Positions 14,994 to 22,654 are shown, numbered from the stretch's first letter. The stretch: 46,007 bases of DNA from Bacteroidota bacterium (GCA_023381615.1 JAMCQL010000002.1:1-46007); one strand, 5' to 3'. The notes: a model not told the origin generated them from the sequence alone. Translations and numbers: made by a program.

Positions 14994-17110
14994 AAGAGTT
15001 TAAACTTTACCACGCTCTGTTGGGGTAATGAATCAACAAGATTGTTCCCTGAGTAGAGCGAGACAGAAAGTGCCGCTTCATCCGATTTCATCTTTCCTCC
15101 CGAAGGATTTAACGGACACGAAACTGCGAGTTGAACTGTCTCCCCGATTTTGTAATGCACGATATATTTTCGGTCCCCTTTGCCGGCTTCTGAGCGAAAA
15201 ACAATTTCGCTTCCAATTTCTAAACTCATTCTGGTTGGAGAGAAGAACTCGATGACGGTCTTTTCCGTGGAGATCTTCTGGGATGTTTCAATTTTGAGAT
15301 AAAGTCTTTCGCGGTCATTTCCGAAATATATTCGTTTGATCAGCATACCGGTTTTCTGCATCGCGCCGGTTGCTTCCTCGTGTTCCACGAATCCGGCTTT
15401 ACCCCATTCTTTGCCGGCTTCTCCTTCATCAAACTTCGGAGAAATGGTCTGGAAAGGCTGGCGATAATTCAGCCGCTCTACTTTCCGCTTGATTGGTTCG
15501 TCCAACTCGGCCGGAGCTTTCAAACCAAGAGTCGTGTAAACCTGCTTCAAGTGGTACCTGAACAGTTCGTCGAATTGGTTTGCCTGCGTGGATTTGTGTT
15601 CGTCACCGTACCACCAGCACCAGTCGGAACCTTCGGCAACCAAGACTTCCTTGTATGCCTGATTTCTCGCCTTGGTGCTCACATTCTTCGATGGCTTCTC
15701 AAACGCCTGACGTGCTTTATACAAAAGGTCCCAGGCTTTGTTGTCTTCCTGATGTCCGATCCATATATCGAAATTTCCGTTTATCCATGAACCTGGTTCG
15801 ATGTGGCTTATAGAATTCCCGGGCTTTACTTTCACCTCGGAAGGGAGGACGGTTTCTAAGCGAGACTCATTCGTCAGCAGATAATAAACCGTGCGCAAGA
15901 AATCTTTTCCGTCGCTTTGATAGAATTCCCACGCGTTTTCGCCGTCGAGTATGATTGGTACAACGGCTGTGTCGAGTATTGCTTCGCCGTAACGCAAAAC
16001 GAGAGACTCTTTGATCTTGAGCAAACGCGCGACAAAATCATGAGCCGCATCGTCCGGATTCCAGTGGGAATACACAAAACCGATTAGGTCTGATAAACTG
16101 TGGTCCCGGAAAAACATTTTTATTGGCTTGTTCTTAGCCGTGAAGTTGTAAGCGAAATATTTTTCTTGAAAATCACCGCTTGGTACGTTGCCGGATTTTG
16201 TAAGCGTCTTTTGTAGAATTGCCTCGTCGGTTGCAGCCCAAGCTACTTGGTTCTCAATTAGGATTTTCAGCGCATCGTCGCTTACTGAGCCTTCACTGGG
16301 CCACATTCCTTTTGGACGAACGCCGAAAAGTTTTTTGCCATATTCCAATGCCGATTGGACCTGATATTTTGCATCCTCCGGACGCTTGTATCGGTTTTCC
16401 GGAAGTGTCGTCTTCGGATTCGCTTTAGTGGCGACATCGCTGTCGCAGAGAAGAGGAAGAATGGGATGGTAAAAAGGCGAGACGGTTATTTCGATTTGCT
16501 TTCTCTTCAAAGCCTCTTTGTGGTGAGGAACAATTTTCTTTAGAATCCCGAATTGGGCTTTCAGCAATTGCAGTTTTTCTTCCTCCGAAAAATTTCTTTG
16601 CTTGTCCAGATAGTATTTAAACGGCGGATCGAAGCGAGAGTATTCTCCGACCCATGACAAGTTCCACCATACCTGAAGATCTCTGAAATCCTGCGGGCCG
16701 AATTTCGAAATCGCTGCGTATAAATCCTGCTCATTTCGAACAGCGCCTCGTTTTTCCAGAAGCTCGGCGTAGCGCGGATAACGTTTGATCATCCGTTCTG
16801 TATTTGCAAGAAAGAAAGTCTTGAGTGCGTCAATTTTGTCTTGCTCGGTAAACGAGTCGGGATTTCTGACAGAAAGGAGGTAAGCGATATCCGGAGTTTT
16901 GTTTTCTGTGTAATCCTCAATTTGCTCGAGCAGAGACGGCGCGAAGTTGAATGTCTGTTTTATTTTGGGATAATCGTCTAGCATGCGCACCATGTCCCAG
17001 TAGTCCTTGATCCCGTGCATCCTTACCCAAGGCATCAAGTACGTGCCGTCAGTCTTGTAGTATGGCTGGTGGTGGTGCCAGATGAAGAGAATTTTTAGAG
17101 GGTAACTCAC
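14987..17110 (-). CDS. Glycoside hydrolase family 57 protein (amylase/glucanotransferase type)
   Basis: About 707 residues. GH57 motifs occur in order: LFIWHHHQPYY at the N-terminus, MPWVRMHGIKDYWDM, TVSPFYHPILPLL, the nucleophile region GMWPSEGSVSDDAL, AWAATDEAIL, and ILDGENAWEFY with the acid/base region. A C-terminal beta-rich extension follows. It has no signal peptide, so it acts in the cytoplasm, probably on alpha-1,4-glucans such as glycogen. GTG 17110 was chosen because it overlaps the upstream stop (GTGA); a TTG at 17119 is the alternative. It is the last gene of the minus-strand rimO-GWxTD-GH57 group. Exact activity (amylase, branching or transferase) cannot be settled by eye. Confidence 0.9.
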   Translation of the reverse strand: MSYPLKILFIWHHHQPYYKTDGTYLMPWVRMHGIKDYWDMVRMLDDYPKIKQTFNFAPSLLEQIEDYTENKTPDIAYLLSVRNPDSFTEQDKIDALKTFFLANTERMIKRYPRYAELLEKRGAVRNEQDLYAAISKFGPQDFRDLQVWWNLSWVGEYSRFDPPFKYYLDKQRNFSEEEKLQLLKAQFGILKKIVPHHKEALKRKQIEITVSPFYHPILPLLCDSDVATKANPKTTLPENRYKRPEDAKYQVQSALEYGKKLFGVRPKGMWPSEGSVSDDALKILIENQVAWAATDEAILQKTLTKSGNVPSGDFQEKYFAYNFTAKNKPIKMFFRDHSLSDLIGFVYSHWNPDDAAHDFVARLLKIKESLVLRYGEAILDTAVVPIILDGENAWEFYQSDGKDFLRTVYYLLTNESRLETVLPSEVKVKPGNSISHIEPGSWINGNFDIWIGHQEDNKAWDLLYKARQAFEKPSKNVSTKARNQAYKEVLVAEGSDWCWWYGDEHKSTQANQFDELFRYHLKQVYTTLGLKAPAELDEPIKRKVERLNYRQPFQTISPKFDEGEAGKEWGKAGFVEHEEATGAMQKTGMLIKRIYFGNDRERLYLKIETSQKISTEKTVIEFFSPTRMSLEIGSEIVFRSEAGKGDRKYIVHYKIGETVQLAVSCPLNPSGGKMKSDEAALSVSLYSGNNLVDSLPQQSVVKFKLFQ

Positions 17111-18402
17111 CTTCCCCAATAACCCGATCCGTAAGGTGACTCCGTGTCCCAGACCGGAGTGATGAGTCTATAATCTCCGAAGCCGGTGTCATCGACGAAA
17201 ATAAACCTGCGATTTCTTTGGTAGTAATACCATACTTCGTAAGGCTTGCTGTCAATTTCAAATGGATGTCTGTCCACGCTGTTCGGCGGTCCGAAAAGTA
17301 TGTAAACCATTCCCATGTCCGTCTTCCAGCCTTTGAAGTAATGCGTGAAATGTTGATTCGCATAGGCGACCCGGTTGTAATATTCTTCCATCGAACGGTT
17401 TCTCTTAGAAGACGGATTTGAATTGTAACGCTGCCAGAATTGTATGAAGCGTTTTTCCTTTTCGAACATGTTCGGTGCAGATTTTATGCTGTCAATAGCC
17501 GAAGACTTTGCGATATACATAAGTTCGTCCGCAGCCTTGTCAAGATCGGTGATAGTGAGCGGCAGTTCAGGAAAATGTATTGAGAAAAATCTCGTGGCAT
17601 TCGCGACTATCGGCGCGCCTTCGCTTGTGGAATTGCGGAGCGTAACGCTCAATTTGTAAAGCCCCATCGGAATCGAGTCTTTCGGGATTTCTGCGAAGAT
17701 TTTGTCGGTTTTCATCGTGTCGTTTAGCCACGTTGAACGAGAATAAACGACCTTGTTCTTTGCTTCAAAGATTTCTGTTGTGGTGAATATAGAATCTTTT
17801 GTACCGGGAAAGTAGACTTCGTAAAAGATCGGAAAAGATTTTTTCTGGGAAATGACATTACCGTCTATGTTCGGAACGATCGTGTGTTTCCCGTCAGAAT
17901 CGGCGGAGTTTTTCAGAAGCATGATATCGGAGATCGACTCCGCTTGCATCGAGTAATTCCTTGCGGTGAAACTGCGGCGCGCCATGAAAGATTTTTTTGT
18001 CTCCGAATCGGTAAGGGAGACTTGAAGCGTGTACGAACCTGGCTTCACAATGAAATGGCGCTGTGAGACGGAGTTTATATTTCCACTATTGGTCTCATCG
18101 AAATCTGGGCTGACGGCTCTTTCGTCCCATGTTTGTTCCAGAACCGGATTGCCGTCGGTGTCGATCAATTGAAGATAGACTTCGAAGGAAGCCGTGAATT
18201 CATTTCCGCTTTTTACAAATTGGAGTTGATTGTACGGAACCTGGAGATAAAAATCTATTCTGCTCTGATCGGGATCGGATTTGAAATTTAGCGCGTCGAA
18301 GTAGAAATGCGGAGGGGTGTAGGAATACGGCTCTTGCAGTTCAACTTGTGCCGATGCCGACAGCGTCAGCAAGAAACAAAGCGCAATGATCTTCTTCATC
18401 AT
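17107..18402 (-). CDS. Secreted GWxTD-domain protein
   Basis: 431 residues with signal peptide MMKKIIALCFLLTLSASAQ. The C-terminal part carries the defining segment FKGWKTDMGMVYILFGPPN, followed by YEVWYYYQRNRRFIFVDDTGFGDYRLI, as in the GWxTD family (TIGR04514-type). The N-terminal two thirds are Ig-like beta strands with periodic hydrophobic residues. A strong Shine-Dalgarno (GAGGAGG) precedes the start. The start codon lies 11 nt after the rimO stop, and the stop overlaps the GH57 start. The family is common in FCB-group genomes and has no established biochemical role; a periplasmic or surface location is expected. Confidence 0.86.
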   Translation of the reverse strand: MMKKIIALCFLLTLSASAQVELQEPYSYTPPHFYFDALNFKSDPDQSRIDFYLQVPYNQLQFVKSGNEFTASFEVYLQLIDTDGNPVLEQTWDERAVSPDFDETNSGNINSVSQRHFIVKPGSYTLQVSLTDSETKKSFMARRSFTARNYSMQAESISDIMLLKNSADSDGKHTIVPNIDGNVISQKKSFPIFYEVYFPGTKDSIFTTTEIFEAKNKVVYSRSTWLNDTMKTDKIFAEIPKDSIPMGLYKLSVTLRNSTSEGAPIVANATRFFSIHFPELPLTITDLDKAADELMYIAKSSAIDSIKSAPNMFEKEKRFIQFWQRYNSNPSSKRNRSMEEYYNRVAYANQHFTHYFKGWKTDMGMVYILFGPPNSVDRHPFEIDSKPYEVWYYYQRNRRFIFVDDTGFGDYRLITPVWDTESPYGSGYWGR

Positions 18403-18413
18403 GGTACACCTCC

Positions 18414-19700
18414 TCAGGCAACCGTGCCATATAAATCGTGCTCATAAGCATCATCAATCGTTACATTCACAAATTCACCTACATTCAGATTCTTTTCGGA
18501 AGTGATAACAACTTCCGAGTCTATTTCAGGCGCGTCCTGACTTGTCCTGCCAATAAAATTATTGCCGTCTTTCCTTTCGACAATTACGCGGAGTTTCTGT
18601 CCGACTCTTTTGCTGTTCAGTTCCGACATTATTTCCCGCTGGATTTCCATGATCACGCCATGGCGCCTTTCTTTTTCTTCTTGAGGAATCGGATCGCCTA
18701 AAATAGCGCCGGACGTTCCTTCTTCAATAGAGTAAGTAAAAGCGCCTAATTTGTCAAATTTAAATTTGCCGACGAATTCATAAAGCTCATCGAATTCCTT
18801 TTCGCCTTCAGCAGGGTAACCGACTATCAAAGTCGTCCGTATTGCCACGCCCGGAATTTTCTCGCGGATCGAATGGAGAAGCTCTTCTAATTTCCGCCGC
18901 GAGACTCCGCGCCGCATTGATTTCAGAACGCCGTCGGAAATATGTTGAATGGGAATGTCTACATACTTACAGATCTTTTCGCTCTCTCTCATCACGTCGA
19001 ACAAGTCTTCGGGAAAATTCGCAGGATATGCATACATCAGACGTATCCATTCTATGCCCTGCACTTCATTCAGCCTCTTCATCAACTTCGGAAGTTCCCG
19101 TTTGCCGTAAATGTCCAAACCGTAGTAGGTCGTGTCCTGTCCGACAAGAATCAATTCCTTGACGCCTTTTTCCGCAAGGAGTTCGGCTTCATGAATGATT
19201 TGTTTGATTGGCTTCGACACGTATTTCCCGCGCATCAACGGGATCGCACAGAACGAACATGGATTGTCGCAGCCTTCAGAAATTTTCAGATATGCGTAAT
19301 GATTCGGGGTAGAGAGGACGCGGTCACCCAGCATTTCATATTTATATTCGGCTTCGAATTCAGAGAGAATATTTTTCAGCTCGTGAGTGCCGAAGAAAGC
19401 GTCCACCTCGCTCATGCCTTCGCGGAGTTCTTTCTTGTATCTCTCGACGAGGCATCCGGTAACGACGACTTTTTTGAGCTTACCGGAGTTTTTTTGCTGG
19501 ACTACCTGAAGAATGGTTTCGACTGATTCTTGTTTTGCCGCGTCGATGAATCCGCATGTATTGACAACGGCGACGTCCGCTTCTTTCGAAGAATTGACGA
19601 GAGAATAGCCGTTTGCTTTTAGCTGCGCGGCAAGGACTTCGCTGTCAACCTGATTCTTTGGACAGCCGAGCGTAATAATATGAACCTTTTTGTCCCTCAT
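18414..19700 (-). CDS. rimO: Ribosomal protein S12 methylthiotransferase
   Basis: 428 residues. The N-terminal UPF0004 domain carries three iron-sulfur cysteines (in TLGCPKNQVDSE, VVNTCGFID and VVTGCLVERY). The radical-SAM domain has the C-x3-C-x2-C cluster CDNPCSFC, and a TRAM domain lies at the end. The motif GCPKNQVDSE separates RimO from the related MiaB. The enzyme attaches a methylthio group to Asp89 of ribosomal protein S12, using two 4Fe-4S clusters and SAM. It is the first gene of the minus-strand trio; its promoter should lie in the 19701-19800 spacer. Confidence 0.95.
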   Translation of the reverse strand: MRDKKVHIITLGCPKNQVDSEVLAAQLKANGYSLVNSSKEADVAVVNTCGFIDAAKQESVETILQVVQQKNSGKLKKVVVTGCLVERYKKELREGMSEVDAFFGTHELKNILSEFEAEYKYEMLGDRVLSTPNHYAYLKISEGCDNPCSFCAIPLMRGKYVSKPIKQIIHEAELLAEKGVKELILVGQDTTYYGLDIYGKRELPKLMKRLNEVQGIEWIRLMYAYPANFPEDLFDVMRESEKICKYVDIPIQHISDGVLKSMRRGVSRRKLEELLHSIREKIPGVAIRTTLIVGYPAEGEKEFDELYEFVGKFKFDKLGAFTYSIEEGTSGAILGDPIPQEEKERRHGVIMEIQREIMSELNSKRVGQKLRVIVERKDGNNFIGRTSQDAPEIDSEVVITSEKNLNVGEFVNVTIDDAYEHDLYGTVA

Positions 19701-19812
19701 AACACAATTTAGCTGTGTCGCTCATAGTTTTCAACGTGCGAGAAGAAGTGGAATCGCCGCAATGAAATCCTTTTGTAATCCGTCACTGACTTGGTTATGA
19801 ACAAAACGGACA

Positions 19813-19976
19813 AACCACATAGGTACATAGGAAACATAGAAAAAATCCTAAGTTCTGAATCCAAAGCCTTGAAATCAGAAGCAAGAGACTGGTACGTTCA
19901 ATCGGTTTTGTTCCGAATTCGGTGTTTGGTCTTTAGAGCTTTCTTCATCTATGTGCCCTAATGTGTCTATGTGGTT
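19813..19976. repeat. Imperfect long inverted repeat with CATAG-rich arms
   Basis: The left arm starts AACCACATAGGTACATAGG at 19813. The right arm ends TGTGTCTATGTGGTT at 19976. Their outer ten bases are exact complements (AACCACATAG / CTATGTGGTT), and the match continues imperfectly inwards with repeated ACATAG units. The arms enclose about 110 bp without an open reading frame. CATAG-type repeat units like this recur in many FCB-group genomes, so this is probably a non-autonomous repeat copy. Copy number cannot be seen from one window. Confidence 0.6.
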
Positions 19977-20118
19977 TTCTTAGTTGATCTTTCTATTCTG
20001 GGATGATCTGTTTCTGCCCCTTCCTGATTCCCTATGACCCGGTCAGAGGGTGACGCCAGTCTCGCCACGTAACCCCATCAGTGAGACGTCACATCCTTTT
20101 TCAGCGAAAAATTGAAAC

Positions 20119-20147
20119 TTGAGTATTCGCAAGTCATATTCTACATA
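20119..20147 (+). promoter_or_regulatory. Candidate original promoter of the tRNA-Thr gene
   Basis: TTGAGT (20119-20124) and TACATA (20142-20147) are separated by exactly 17 bp and end about 15 bp before the first base of the truncated tRNA copy. This is what a host tRNA promoter would look like. It now drives only the broken 5' half, since the intact tRNA is 2.4 kb to the right. Confidence 0.4.
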
Positions 20148-20161
20148 CACATCTATGAAGA

Positions 20162-20202
20162 TGCTGAAGTAACTCAGCTGGTAGAGCAGCGGTTTCGTAA
20201 AC
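20162..20202 (+). repeat. Left attachment site (attL): truncated tRNA-Thr 5' half
   Basis: Identical to the first 40 bases of the intact tRNA-Thr plus one preceding base, except for A in place of G at tRNA position 10. That change breaks the G10-C25 pair of the D-stem, as expected in a copy no longer under selection. Similarity stops immediately after GTAAAC, in the 3' side of the anticodon stem, placing the recombination core in or near the anticodon loop. Confidence 0.85.
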
Positions 20203-20250
20203 CCATCGAAGCTGCGAAAACTCTCTGCATTCACAATCTTTCTTACCAAT

Positions 20251-20270
20251 TTGGCACTCAACTTGGCACT
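20251..20270 (+). repeat. Left-end TTGGCACT boxes (candidate integrase arm sites)
   Basis: Two direct copies of TTGGCACT start at 20251 and 20263, 12 bp apart, about 50 bp inside attL and just before the integrase gene. The same pair with the same spacing and the same intervening bases recurs near the right end at 22510-22529. Confidence 0.7.
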
Positions 20271-20309
20271 CTGATTCTCATTTTTGCCTCGAATGAAATG
20301 AGGTGAGTC

Positions 20310-21356
20310 ATGTTCCTCTCAAAAATCGGCAGCATCTACTATCTTTTCTTCAAAGACGAAAGCGGGGTTCGTCACAAAGTTTCAACGGGTTCACGGAAGA
20401 AGCCGGTTGCACTCCAGTTTCTTCGAGACTTCAAGCGGGAAGAATACGAAGCAAAGAAAAAACTGGAGACAGTTCTTTTTTCCGAATTCGTGAACCAGTA
20501 TGCCGCTTATGCTTCCAGCGTCCACACGGCAAAAACGTTCAACACCTATCAAACAGCATTTCGGGAATGGCTGAGAGTTGAAGGTGACGGCTGCCTAAAC
20601 ATAATCGGAATTCGGGAGATAGAACATTTCCTCAGCGTCAAGAAGCTGGAAGCATCCGAATGGACAGCCCGGAAATACTACATAGCCCTTGCCTCAGCAT
20701 TCGAGAAAGCAATTCAATGGCAGTTTATTCCGGTCAATCCATTTCGAAAGGTTGCAAAGCCGAAGGTGCGGGAAATCCTTCCGGTGTTCTTCACAGAATC
20801 CGATTTCCGGCTATTCCTCTCAGCGAACAACGACAAAGACTTTGCCGAATTGTGCATCACAGCGATACTCACAGGCCTCAGACTTGGTGAACTGCTTGCC
20901 CTTCGCTGGACGGATATCGACTTTGCAGCGAAAACCATTCTCATTCAAAACAGCGAGGCATTCACAACGAAGAGTAAGCGTTCCCGCGTCGTGCCAATGA
21001 GTGAGGAGCTGCGAAGATTGCTGACAGACCGTAAGGGGAACATTCGACATGAAGCTGAGACGGTGTTCCATGATGTGAAAGGCAAACCGCTGAAGGAAGG
21101 AACAGCCTCTCAGCGGTTCAAGCGTTACGTCCGGCGTGCCGGTCTCAATGATAAGCTGCACTTTCATTCCCTTCGGCATTCCTTTGCCTCCGGTCTTGTC
21201 ATGTCCGGTGTGTCACTGTACCAGGTGCAGAAGCTACTTGGACATTCAACGAGCAAGACAACAGAAATCTACTCTCACCTGCTTCCTCAGCAACTCCATA
21301 AGGAGGTAAATGGATTAGCTGCGAAGTTCAACCTTCAGCATGGTCAAGAAAACTGA
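20310..21356 (+). CDS. Tyrosine recombinase / site-specific integrase
   Basis: 348 residues. An N-terminal SAM-like core-binding domain (about 55-145) is followed by the catalytic domain. All active-site residues are present: R191 in TGLRLGELLALRW, the beta-hairpin lysine at 221-223, H286 and R289 in HFHSLRHSFASG, H312 in LLGHSTSKTT, and the nucleophile Y321 in EIYSHL. An N-terminal region before residue 50 could be a small arm-binding domain. AGGTGA lies just upstream of the ATG. It sits beside attL and reads inwards, the usual position for a tRNA-targeting integrase. It should catalyse insertion into, and with a helper excision from, the tRNA-Thr anticodon region. Confidence 0.95.
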   Translation: MFLSKIGSIYYLFFKDESGVRHKVSTGSRKKPVALQFLRDFKREEYEAKKKLETVLFSEFVNQYAAYASSVHTAKTFNTYQTAFREWLRVEGDGCLNIIGIREIEHFLSVKKLEASEWTARKYYIALASAFEKAIQWQFIPVNPFRKVAKPKVREILPVFFTESDFRLFLSANNDKDFAELCITAILTGLRLGELLALRWTDIDFAAKTILIQNSEAFTTKSKRSRVVPMSEELRRLLTDRKGNIRHEAETVFHDVKGKPLKEGTASQRFKRYVRRAGLNDKLHFHSLRHSFASGLVMSGVSLYQVQKLLGHSTSKTTEIYSHLLPQQLHKEVNGLAAKFNLQHGQEN

Positions 21357-21476
21357 AGGTCTGGAGCATGAGTTCAGGAGATGAATAATCCATGTCCCGC
21401 CTGTGCTGCCAAAACCTCCGCCTTGATTCCGTTTAACGCCTGTTATACCTTATGAATAAAAGGAATCGAGGCAACT

Positions 21477-21749
21477 ATGGCTAATAAATCAGCAACGATA
21501 GCGGTGAGAATTGAGCCGGAAGTCAAACGCGAAGTGGAGAAGATATTCAATGCAATCGGACTGAGCACCGCGGAAGCTGTGAACATTTTCTTCAGACGTG
21601 TTCAGCTTGAGAGAGGAATCCCGTTCGACGTGGGGATTCCAGAAATACCGAATAAAGAGACACGAAAGGCGATTGAAGACAGCCGGAGAGGAAGAAATCT
21701 CCGAAAAACGAAAAATGCAGCCGAGCTATTCAAAGAGCTTGGCATTTGA
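21477..21749 (+). CDS. RelB/DinJ-family antitoxin
   Basis: 90 residues. The N-terminus ATIAVRIEPEVKREVEKIFN followed by GLSTAEAVNIFFRRV is the ribbon-helix-helix DNA-binding domain of DinJ/RelB antitoxins. VQLERGIPFDVGIPEIPN matches the hinge, and the C-terminal part (residues 60-90) is the toxin-wrapping tail. The protein should neutralise the toxin from the next gene and repress its own operon as a complex. GAGG lies about seven bases before the ATG. Stop and toxin start overlap as TGATG, the usual coupling for such modules. Together they probably stabilise the integrative element in its host. Confidence 0.92.
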   Translation: MANKSATIAVRIEPEVKREVEKIFNAIGLSTAEAVNIFFRRVQLERGIPFDVGIPEIPNKETRKAIEDSRRGRNLRKTKNAAELFKELGI

Positions 21750-22018
21750 TGCTCACTCCAGTATATACAAAGCGGTTTCAAAAAGATGTTCGACTTTCCA
21801 TGAAACGCCGAAAGGACGGTGAGGCCATGAGGCAGACAATCGCACTTCTCTTGGAAGGCAAACCGCTGGAAGCGAAATACAGAGACCACAAGCTCCACGG
21901 CAAATATGAAGATTGCAGAGAATGCCACGTTCAGCCTGATTGGTTGATAATCTACCGTTTCGTGGGGAATGAATTGCATTTCCTTCGTACCGGCACACGT
22001 GCCGACTTGTTTGAGTAA
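21749..22018 (+). CDS. YafQ-family mRNA interferase toxin, with one catalytic His replaced
   Basis: 89 residues from ATG 21749 (a TTG at 21746 is also in frame). The RelE/YafQ fold is shown by YRDHKLHGKYEDCRECH, VQPDWLIIYRFVGNELHF and the C-terminal TGTRADLF. Compared with E. coli YafQ, the catalytic positions correspond to H47 (His50), H60 (His63), D64 (Asp67), W65 and F88. His87 is replaced by arginine (R84). The family cleaves mRNA on translating ribosomes. The substitution may lower or change activity, or mark a toxin decaying under protection of its antitoxin. It is translationally coupled to the antitoxin and followed by 0.6 kb of non-coding DNA. Confidence 0.9.
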   Translation: MLTPVYTKRFQKDVRLSMKRRKDGEAMRQTIALLLEGKPLEAKYRDHKLHGKYEDCRECHVQPDWLIIYRFVGNELHFLRTGTRADLFE

Positions 22019-22509
22019 CTAATATGCAATTGGCGACTAAGAGAGACGCTGCAAGGATAAGTCAAAAGGTACTTCCAGAGACCTTTGCAGCGGGCGCTAA
22101 AGACCGCTGAATCGGCGTATATACCAATAGGTAGAATGGCACTTCGGTTCCATTTCGAACTGCAAAAACGTTGAAAATCAACCCGAATTCTTCGATTATA
22201 GTCCTTAGAAACGGAAGTGGGGGTGTGCCATGATGCGAAGGAATTTAGGTTTCTCTCCGACATTCAAAAAGAGGATGCGAAATAATCGCTGTAAGGTCAC
22301 AGAAATGAACCGGAATCTTTTCGGTTCGGTTCGCTTTCTTGCATGATGTTACCACGTTTAGTATTTTGTTGATGCAATTTCAATCGTTCGAAACTTCCGA
22401 GTCACACACGAGTTTCTAACAGTTCCCCTTCAGTGAATTGCACGGCATCGGAAGTGCCGGAATGACACTTTAGGGGAATTGTTCTTTGTGAAGTGAGAAT
22501 AAGAATCGG
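22019..22509. other. Non-coding right part of the integrative element
   Basis: About 490 bp with no supported gene; the one longer minus-strand frame (to 22263) has no family resemblance and no good start site. The notable content is a long nested hairpin at 22420-22481. An excisionase of more than 60 residues is not seen here. Confidence 0.55.
22420..22481. other. Nested stem-loop, candidate structured RNA or protein-binding site in the element
   Basis: CAGTTCCCCT (22420-22429) pairs with AGGGGAATTG (22472-22481) over ten positions, nine Watson-Crick and one G-U. Inside it, GGCA and TGCC form a second hairpin (around 22443-22458), with short AGTG/CACT complementarity between. It lies about 30 bp left of the right-end TTGGCACT boxes. 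Function is unknown; a small RNA, a transcription terminator without T-run, or an excision-protein site are possibilities. Confidence 0.4.
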
Positions 22510-22561
22510 TTGGCACTCAACTTGGCACTCAGTTGGCACTATTGAGGCCAAAGTTGGCACT
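22510..22561 (+). repeat. Right-end array of four TTGGCACT boxes
   Basis: Direct copies of TTGGCACT start at 22510, 22522, 22533 and 22554. The start-to-start distances are 12, 11 and 21 bp, close to whole turns of the DNA helix, so proteins bound at them would face the same side. The first two repeat the left-end pair exactly. Such phased direct repeats flanking att cores are typical of integrase arm-type sites. Confidence 0.7.
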
Positions 22562-22595
22562 TTCGCCGTTCCTACCGAAAGCAAAAACGGCGAAA
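22561..22595. other. 10-bp perfect inverted repeat between arm boxes and the tRNA
   Basis: TTTCGCCGTT (22561-22570) and AACGGCGAAA (22586-22595) are perfect complements around a 15-nt loop, 19 bp before the tRNA. The last TTGGCACT box shares its final T. No U-tract follows on either strand. It might bind a regulator of excision or insulate the tRNA from element transcription. Confidence 0.5.
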
Positions 22596-22613
22596 ATGGA
22601 AAGGATTCGATAT

Positions 22614-22654
22614 TGCTGAAGTAGCTCAGCTGGTAGAGCAGCGGTTTCGTAAAC
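22614..22654 (+). repeat. Right attachment site (attR) within the intact tRNA-Thr
   Basis: This is the second copy of the 41-bp direct repeat, and it forms the 5' half of the functional tRNA. Because the element lies on its left, this 5' half was probably delivered by the element and joined to the host's original 3' half at integration. Confidence 0.8.

Larger units (their letters stand above)
19701..20161. other. Intergenic spacer with two inverted-repeat structures, left of the tRNA-Thr remnant
   Basis: No convincing gene is present. A CATAG-type inverted repeat (arms about 19813-19839 and 19948-19976) fills the middle. A second bipartite hairpin pairs GTGAC 20050-20054 with GTCAC 20088-20092 and GTCTC 20059-20063 with GAGAC 20083-20087. 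A T5 run follows near 20096, which looks terminator-like on the plus strand. The rimO promoter must lie at the left end. Confidence 0.6.
20162..22654 (+). mobile_element. Compact integrative element in tRNA-Thr(CGT), carrying integrase and toxin-antitoxin
   Basis: A 41-bp direct repeat at both ends (20162-20202 and 22614-22654, one mismatch) consists of the 5' half of tRNA-Thr up to the anticodon stem. Between them lie a tyrosine integrase next to the left end and a RelB/YafQ-type toxin-antitoxin pair. There are also 0.6 kb of non-coding DNA and TTGGCACT boxes inside both ends. The repeat unit is 2452 bp. There is no relaxase, replication gene, capsid gene or recognisable excisionase. It could be a self-sufficient mini element, a satellite that borrows transfer functions, or the reduced remnant of a larger island. 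The intact tRNA gene was regenerated at the right end. Confidence 0.85.

Noticed and set aside
20112-20306. A 64-codon frame across the left attachment site
   Set aside because: It reads through the truncated tRNA and the TTGGCACT boxes, which explain the sequence better.
21952-22263. A 103-codon minus-strand frame in the element, considered as an excisionase
   Set aside because: It lacks helix-turn-helix features, has no good ribosome binding site and overlaps the toxin's end.
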